A stretch of DNA of 64,000 bases from Planctomycetaceae bacterium (GTDB lineage: Bacteria > Planctomycetota > Planctomycetia > Planctomycetales > Planctomycetaceae), in the NCBI GenBank assembly GCA_024742875.1, contig JANSXP010000005.1:124001-188000 (forward strand). Direction: 5' to 3'. The notes below the pieces were generated by a model. It made no database searches. It was not told the origin of the DNA and worked only from the letters and a program-made list of their open reading frames with translations. Every line of letters starts with the position of its first letter. Position 1 is the first letter of the stretch. A program made the translations under genes and the position numbers. Below are positions 58,878 to 64,000 of this stretch, piece by piece.

Positions 58878-60767
58878 TCAGCACAACTGCTGCCCCAGCG
58901 GACCTCGTTTGGGGACCAGGGGCATCGTCTGACTGGAGTCCACATCAATGCGTGACATCAGCGATGACAGGTTTTTCAGGACCCAGCCACGCAGGCCCAG
59001 CGTCATGCCTCCGTACACTGCAAAATTCATGAGGATCAGAAACATGTCGCTGGTGGGAATCCAGTCGCTGCGGTGAATCTGATACAGGTCATGCCACTCG
59101 TTCAGCGCCGGAACGATAACCGGACTGGTGATAGCGAAAAACGGAAAATCTCCAGGATCGCTGTCAGCGAGCATCATCATTAACGCCGTGCAGATCATGG
59201 GAATGAAACACAGCACCAGCGCGCTGACCAGCGTCGCCACCATCGCCTTGATCTGCGTGTTCAGTTTTAGACCAAAGAACACGGACATCCACTTGATCAG
59301 ATTCATATAGATGAAGGAATTGCCGAGCGAGCAGATCATGTATGTGGTGGCCGAGAGGATCCAGTCGAACGACCACGCCTCGGGACGTTTGGCATTGCTC
59401 CAGTAGGCGCTGCCACCCTGGTAACTGGAGCTCATCGTGGAGAACGGCAGCCGTGTGCATTTTAAATTGATCAGGCAGTGCACAAACAAAACGCCCAGCA
59501 GCACCCACATCACACTGTGTGCGCCGGCCAGTTTTTGCGCCAGAATCTCCCGGTTGCCCAGCGGGGCGACCAGCAGAGAATCCAGCGTCTGCCGCTCGCG
59601 TTCTTTGCCAAACAGGCGACACGAAATACTCATCACCAGCAGCATGGCGATAATCATGGCGAGCACATGAAAGAGCACGGCCAGATCATCGTCCCAGTTT
59701 TCGTTTTCCAGAATCAGCCATTCCAGCGCCAGAATGCCGAGGATCACAAACGCCTGCAGCCAGCGATTGTTGACCAGGCCCGCCCGAGTTTCCCGCCAGC
59801 TGATAGGTCGATCCGCAGACACTGCGCGGGCGGGTCGATACGCGTGCACGTCGTCATCGTCGTCATCCACAGGACCGTCCAGAGATAACGCGCGGCGAAA
59901 GACACGTTTGATCAGCTTCAGTGTCCGCCCGACCGCCGTGCGGACGATTCGCTCCAGAGACCACGCCCCACCAAAACCAAAGTAGATCACCGCAAACCGA
60001 GCGGCCACCACCAGCAGCGTGGAGATCACCACTGAGGGGGTAATGAGCAAAGCCAGATGTTCCGTTCCGTCCCCTCTCCCGATGACCATGGCCATGATGT
60101 AGACGGGAAACAGCATGAACTCCGCATCCGGAAGCGACATCGACGGCGCACCGGGGGCCAGATCCAGCTCATGCAGAATGGGCCAGCCGAAATACATGAC
60201 CGCCAGCAGACCATAAGTCATCCAGAAAGCCGCAATGCTGGTTTCCAGAATCGCCGAGCTGAACACGGCCACACAGATAATCTGATACAGGACCAGGCCG
60301 ACAATGACGATGCCTGTCAGCGTTTCTTCCAGCGTGAGTCCGCCAAACAGATAGCAGATCGCAAACAGGGGCGAACTGGCCACCAGCAGCGATATCAGCG
60401 GCAATGCGCGGGACACCATCTTCTCAAACACCAGCCCCCCGGGCCGCAGGCGGGAGATCATCAGTAATCCCAGCGTCTGCTTTTCCTTTTCCGTGGTGAT
60501 GGCACCACACGTCATCGCCGGTCCGAGGGCGTAAAGAGTCATCATGACCGTGATGAACATCACGGTGACCATCTCCCGGCCCTGTCCGAGAATCCACATC
60601 ATGCTGCGCGCCCGCATCATGATGCTCGCGTACATCACCAGAAAGACGAGCATGAATACGGCCACACAAATCGCCCGCAGCGCATAGGTGCGGCGTTTCT
60701 GAGACTGCTCGGTCAGTTCCCGCTGAATGAGGGGGAACTCCATTGTCTGCCTGATCCAGTTCAGCAT
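58878..60767 (-). CDS. Fused tandem ABC-2-type permease
   Basis: A 629-residue membrane protein made of two ABC-2-type permease halves. The first half has TTEKEKQTLGLLMISRLRPG followed by hydrophobic helices; the second half repeats this with GKERERQTLDSLLVAPLGNR and EILAQKLAGAH. The spacing of about 300 residues and the repeated E(K/R)(E/Q)QTL box show internal duplication. About 12 helices in total. A hydrophilic stretch (about 280-330, DGPVDDDDDDVHAY) separates the halves. Such permeases usually have their own cognate ATPase, but none lies next to it. It begins the operon with the adaptor, permease and ATPase of the MacB type, 88 nt downstream. Confidence 0.88.
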   Translation of the reverse strand: MLNWIRQTMEFPLIQRELTEQSQKRRTYALRAICVAVFMLVFLVMYASIMMRARSMMWILGQGREMVTVMFITVMMTLYALGPAMTCGAITTEKEKQTLGLLMISRLRPGGLVFEKMVSRALPLISLLVASSPLFAICYLFGGLTLEETLTGIVIVGLVLYQIICVAVFSSAILETSIAAFWMTYGLLAVMYFGWPILHELDLAPGAPSMSLPDAEFMLFPVYIMAMVIGRGDGTEHLALLITPSVVISTLLVVAARFAVIYFGFGGAWSLERIVRTAVGRTLKLIKRVFRRALSLDGPVDDDDDDVHAYRPARAVSADRPISWRETRAGLVNNRWLQAFVILGILALEWLILENENWDDDLAVLFHVLAMIIAMLLVMSISCRLFGKERERQTLDSLLVAPLGNREILAQKLAGAHSVMWVLLGVLFVHCLINLKCTRLPFSTMSSSYQGGSAYWSNAKRPEAWSFDWILSATTYMICSLGNSFIYMNLIKWMSVFFGLKLNTQIKAMVATLVSALVLCFIPMICTALMMMLADSDPGDFPFFAITSPVIVPALNEWHDLYQIHRSDWIPTSDMFLILMNFAVYGGMTLGLRGWVLKNLSSLMSRIDVDSSQTMPLVPKRGPLGQQLC

Positions 60768-61082
60768 GCCTGACGAACAAATCGCTTTCTGATTGCGGCT
60801 GTGAGTGTCCGGGAGACGACCGCCCCAAAGACGCCAGTTTCCGACGTCCGTCTGTGTGTGACACGACGTGTAACAACGCGTATCAGGCAGACACCATCAG
60901 CCGCTCGTAGTGTAGCCAATTGCCGCTGATGGAGGGCGGCAATGAGGGATTCTGACGTGCGGGTTTCACCAAAGAGCCTGACTCTTTCCAGGTCGTCTGC
61001 GGTGCACAATTCCTGGCACTTATCCCCATTCTGAAGCACAAAATCGCGAATTGTCTGGCCAAAGACACGTCAAGAACTGAGG
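60768..61082 (-). other. Non-coding gap of 315 nt
   Basis: It lies between the class II aldolase gene and the ABC-2 permease gene. No gene, tRNA or clear terminator is seen. It presumably holds the promoter of the export operon. Confidence 0.5.
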
Positions 61083-62381
61083 TCACGCCTTGTCGAGGCC
61101 AAATTCCTGTACGAGTTGCGCGATTACATCATCCGACATGGGCGAAATGGGGCCCACCACCTGAGCATTGATAATCGCCTCTGCCGTCGATTCCAGCACT
61201 TCCAGACGATCGAAGGTGTCGAGCACACTGCGGCCGGTAACCACCACTCCGTCGTTTTGCAGCAGTGCCGCGGGGTTGCGAGCGGACACCGCCGACGCGA
61301 TTTCCTCGTCAGTTCCATACTGCACGCCATACGCCATACGCCCCACGTCCCGCAAAAACACATAGCTTTCCGGAATCATGCGCACGTCCAGTTTGGCGTC
61401 CGTCACACTGAATGCCGTCGCATTCACGGGGTGGGCAAAAACAATCGACTGGACATCAGGATGCGCGCAATAAATGGCCCGGTGCGCGGCGGCCGCACGA
61501 CTAGCCCGTTTGCCAGCTTCGCGCCGATCACCATCGACCAGCACAAAGTCTTCCACCTCCAGACACTCCCGGTCCTGCAGCGTGGGAGTGATGAGAAAGG
61601 CGGTGTCCGACAGACGAGCCGAAAAGCTGCCTTCGGTGCTGATCAGCAGTCGCTGACGGCAGCCACGGCGGACGAAATCACACAGCTGCCTGCGCAGTTC
61701 GCACTCTTCGGCTGACGTGACATCCGGCACAAACGTTTCAAAGTCCACACTGCGGTCTGCCGCCTGCCGGAGCTGATCATCGGACAGGAACTGAATGTCG
61801 CCCGTTTGCCGGGCCTTAATCAAAGTCTTTGCGGCAAACTCAAATGCCTCGAAACGCTGGAAGGCATGTGCCAGGCAATCGCCTCCCACCACCACACCAT
61901 GATTTTCCAGCACACAGCTGTCGTTTCCGGCCGCAAACGAACGCGCGATACTCGCGCCCAGCTGCTGGCTGCCCGGACACGCATAATCCGCGAAGCCCGT
62001 CCGCCCACACACCGAATGTGCCTGATGAAACAGGCGCGTGTTGGGCACTTCGTGACAAATGCTGAAGGCCACCAGGGCAATCGGATGGGCGTGGACGATC
62101 GCCTGAATGTCCGAGCGAGCTTCGTAAATGGCCTGATGAAAGGGGAGTTCTGAAGACGGCGGATGCGGACCATCGGTCGAACCGTCGGGCCGAACGCAGA
62201 TGATGTCCCGACGGGTCAGATTGCCCTTGTCCACTCGCGCCGGAGAAATCCAGATGTTGCCATCGGCATCACGAATGGACAGGTTGCCTCCGGACGTTGT
62301 CGTCATGCGATAACGATAGATGCGATCCATTGTCGACATGATTTCGTCGCGCGGATGAATCAGGTTTCGTGCAGTAGTCAT
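61083..62381 (-). CDS. Tandem class II aldolase/adducin-domain protein
   Basis: A 432-residue protein with two class II aldolase/adducin domains. Domain 1 (about 10-205) has the complete metal and catalytic set: Glu78 ([11 protein letters not shown]), His97 and His99 (VHAHP), His161 (LENHGVV). Domain 2 (about 222-430) repeats the fold but has lost most of it: Phe315 replaces the first His, His317 remains, and Asp377 replaces the third His (LQNDGVV). Family members cleave sugar phosphates (fuculose-1-phosphate or ribulose-5-phosphate type). The start at 62381 has AAAGAGA upstream; longer in-frame sequence to 62507 is not family-like. Not obviously in an operon. Confidence 0.9.
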   Translation of the reverse strand: MTTARNLIHPRDEIMSTMDRIYRYRMTTTSGGNLSIRDADGNIWISPARVDKGNLTRRDIICVRPDGSTDGPHPPSSELPFHQAIYEARSDIQAIVHAHPIALVAFSICHEVPNTRLFHQAHSVCGRTGFADYACPGSQQLGASIARSFAAGNDSCVLENHGVVVGGDCLAHAFQRFEAFEFAAKTLIKARQTGDIQFLSDDQLRQAADRSVDFETFVPDVTSAEECELRRQLCDFVRRGCRQRLLISTEGSFSARLSDTAFLITPTLQDRECLEVEDFVLVDGDRREAGKRASRAAAAHRAIYCAHPDVQSIVFAHPVNATAFSVTDAKLDVRMIPESYVFLRDVGRMAYGVQYGTDEEIASAVSARNPAALLQNDGVVVTGRSVLDTFDRLEVLESTAEAIINAQVVGPISPMSDDVIAQLVQEFGLDKA

Positions 62382-62548
62382 GATGGTCTCTTTGTCGGCC
62401 GGCGAACAATGGCAGTTGCAACAGGGCTGTGGCTGCAGCGAGGAGGAACTCGGAAGAAACCTACATCCCCCGCCGACGATCGTCTCACGTTGGCCGCCAC
62501 GACGCAATCGCGGAAGCCGCAGGTGTGGGGTTGTCTGCAGGTGGCACG

Positions 62549-64000
62549 TCAGGGCACTCGCACGGGCCGCAATCGAACGGCCTGGTCCCGCGGCAGGGGA
62601 ATCACGGGCCAGTATTCCTCAAAAACCGACGCCTCGCTGTCTGATTCAAATGCCCGATACACGCGCCACGCCTGTTTCGGCTGGGTGTCCCGATCGCGCA
62701 GCCCCAGCAGCAGGCCCCCTTCGGCGTCGGGGTGATCATAAAAATTGTGGTAGTGATACGCTTCAATCGCAGGCAGCTGTTTGATGCGGGACATGGTGTA
62801 CACAATTCCGGCCGCCTGCAGCTTCTGATCAGACGGCGAAAGCGACAGGCTGTTGACGCCCTGTTCCGACAGCAGAATGCCGCGGATTTGTCCCCGCCAG
62901 TGCAGCTGCGGCTGATCCAGACAGGCCACCAAAACTTCGATGTTGGCCGGCGTGATGTAATCGGTGTCGGCATCAAACGTGACGTTATTATTCCAGACGT
63001 CCGGATGAAACATGGGCTCAGGATAAGGGTGATAGGCCACGCCCCATTCGTAATCGGATTCCACGCGTGCGGCCCTGGCAAACAGGTCCAGCAGTTCCCG
63101 CGTGACGTAGGTGCCTTCGCCCGCACTTTGCTTTTTCCAGTGATGCGTCAGCGACACAAACACGCGTGCCTGAGGATCAAACAGCCGCGCCGTGTGATAA
63201 ACCAGTCGTGCCGAACGCTGCAGCGTCTCCACATAGCGCGGCAGCGGCTGATCGCCCATGTTGGTCCATGCGCCTGCCTGATTGACCTCGTTGTGCAAAA
63301 TCCAGTTCACGATGCGACCGTGCGGCTGCTCCGGTCGTGTGTAGCGTTCGGTCAGATAGTGCATGATGCCGCCGTACATACGAACGGCCGCCTCGGAATT
63401 CATCGCGGGCATGGCAAAGATGCCCGAAGCCCGCGCCGACGGATGCGTCAGCAGGCTGCGTGGCTGCCCCTGTGCGTCACGGCCGTTGCCGATCAGCAGA
63501 ATGGCGGAAACAAGAATGCCCTCGTCGGACAGAGGACCGATGGTTCTGTCCAGCCGCTCCACATAGGCGGTGTTCAGGGCATAGGCCTGACCTTCAAACG
63601 TCCAGCGCGTCCAGCCTGGCGGCAATGATTTTGCTGCCGGGCGAATCAGGCCGCTCACGACAATGTTTACCGTTGCATGCTTCACCCCCAGCTCAACCAC
63701 CGGATGGTCGTCTGGCAGCGGCACCCGCAGACCGCCGACCCCTTTGATGCCGTCCGCCACAGGACGAGCGAATTCACGACGTGGTGTCGACCAGCTGCTC
63801 GCGTAAGCGGCTGGCCCCAACGGCTGTCGCTGATCTCCTGCTGTCACCGGCAACCAGCGTGACGTGGCGCGATCCCGACCGTTGACAAATCGGGGGACCG
63901 TCAGCGTCATTTCGCGGGACTCCCAAGTCTGCTGTGCCTCCACGAGTCCCTCGAGGGGATCATAGGCGGCCGTCCACAGCGGCCGCTCCAGCACCCCCGC
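62549..64000 (-). CDS. DUF5722-like protein with glycosidase-type fold (N-terminus outside window)
   Basis: About 483 residues are visible; the frame is open to the right edge, so the N-terminus (and any signal peptide) is missing. A beta-barrel pattern is suggested by [27 protein letters not shown] (with Asn-Glu as expected for an acid/base), [31 protein letters not shown] and [13 protein letters not shown] (a Glu near the expected nucleophile position). This resembles DUF5722 proteins, which I associate with TIM-barrel glycoside hydrolase-like enzymes. It likely processes a polysaccharide outside the cytoplasm. Gene direction is the same as the class II aldolase gene, 168 nt away. The Met at 63994 is not a supported start. 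Confidence 0.75.
   Translation of the reverse strand, partial: AGVLERPLWTAAYDPLEGLVEAQQTWESREMTLTVPRFVNGRDRATSRWLPVTAGDQRQPLGPAAYASSWSTPRREFARPVADGIKGVGGLRVPLPDDHPVVELGVKHATVNIVVSGLIRPAAKSLPPGWTRWTFEGQAYALNTAYVERLDRTIGPLSDEGILVSAILLIGNGRDAQGQPRSLLTHPSARASGIFAMPAMNSEAAVRMYGGIMHYLTERYTRPEQPHGRIVNWILHNEVNQAGAWTNMGDQPLPRYVETLQRSARLVYHTARLFDPQARVFVSLTHHWKKQSAGEGTYVTRELLDLFARAARVESDYEWGVAYHPYPEPMFHPDVWNNNVTFDADTDYITPANIEVLVACLDQPQLHWRGQIRGILLSEQGVNSLSLSPSDQKLQAAGIVYTMSRIKQLPAIEAYHYHNFYDHPDAEGGLLLGLRDRDTQPKQAWRVYRAFESDSEASVFEEYWPVIPLPRDQAVRLRPVRVP

Noticed and set aside
1..64000. CRISPR array, integrase, transposase, rRNA or prophage genes
   Set aside because: No regularly spaced repeats with unique spacers, no mobile-element protein motif and no rRNA-like sequence seen in the window.

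Overview
The window is chromosomal DNA of a planctomycete (Planctomycetota, class Planctomycetia; genus not resolvable from the sequence alone). The evidence is a set of lineage-typical families: a DUF1559 pseudopilin-like protein, a DUF1501 protein translationally coupled to a giant PSCyt1/DUF1549/DUF1553 cytochrome protein, ECF sigma factors paired with membrane Ser/Thr kinases, a PEP-CTERM protein, and a stand-alone protein with RNA polymerase alpha-CTD-like repeats. The DNA is GC-rich throughout. I see no prophage, integrase, insertion sequence, CRISPR array or rRNA operon, so it reads as core genome.

Layout. 0-7 kb: tail of a probable kinase, a pirin/DoxX pair, a Gly/Arg-rich EF-hand secreted protein, a beta-helix protein overlapping a flavin monooxygenase, and a lipoprotein. 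7-16 kb: ECF sigma factor and Ser/Thr kinase, a two-gene secreted/membrane unit, a two-heme cytochrome gene broken by a one-base shift in a C8 tract, a membrane protein and a PEP-CTERM protein. 17-24 kb: a divergent tripartite RND efflux locus (TolC-like lipoprotein against adaptor and pump). 24-26 kb: a DUF1559 gene whose end is frameshifted by a 14-bp tandem duplication, then a transthyretin-like lipoprotein and a strong terminator. 26-29 kb: an MFS/acyltransferase/acyl-ACP synthetase fusion. 29.6-32.3 kb: a second ECF sigma/kinase pair overlapping by ATGA. 32-36 kb: membrane protein, pentapeptide-repeat protein, CBS pair, tandem UspA. 36-41 kb: SGNH hydrolase, DUF1501 and PSCyt/DUF1549/DUF1553.

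42-52 kb is the housekeeping part: tRNA-Gln(TTG) with its own sigma-70-like promoter, the TPR/alpha-CTD protein, a small Gly/Tyr lipoprotein, TruD overlapping a serine beta-lactamase-like hydrolase, a nitroreductase, a DgkA-type kinase with a probable TTG start, and the dnaG-rpoD pair. 52-61 kb is one co-oriented export operon: fused tandem ABC-2 permease, HlyD-type adaptor, MacB-type permease, ATPase, TolC-like protein, then an HpcH/HpaI aldolase. The window ends in a two-domain class II aldolase and a DUF5722-like glycosidase-fold protein cut by the window edge.

The observations I rate highest are the TPR plus double alpha-CTD protein (one repeat keeps five of the six classic DNA-contact residues), the two frame-breaking lesions (14-bp duplication and C8 tract), the Gly/Arg-rich EF-hand protein, and a short element duplicated upstream of two different genes.
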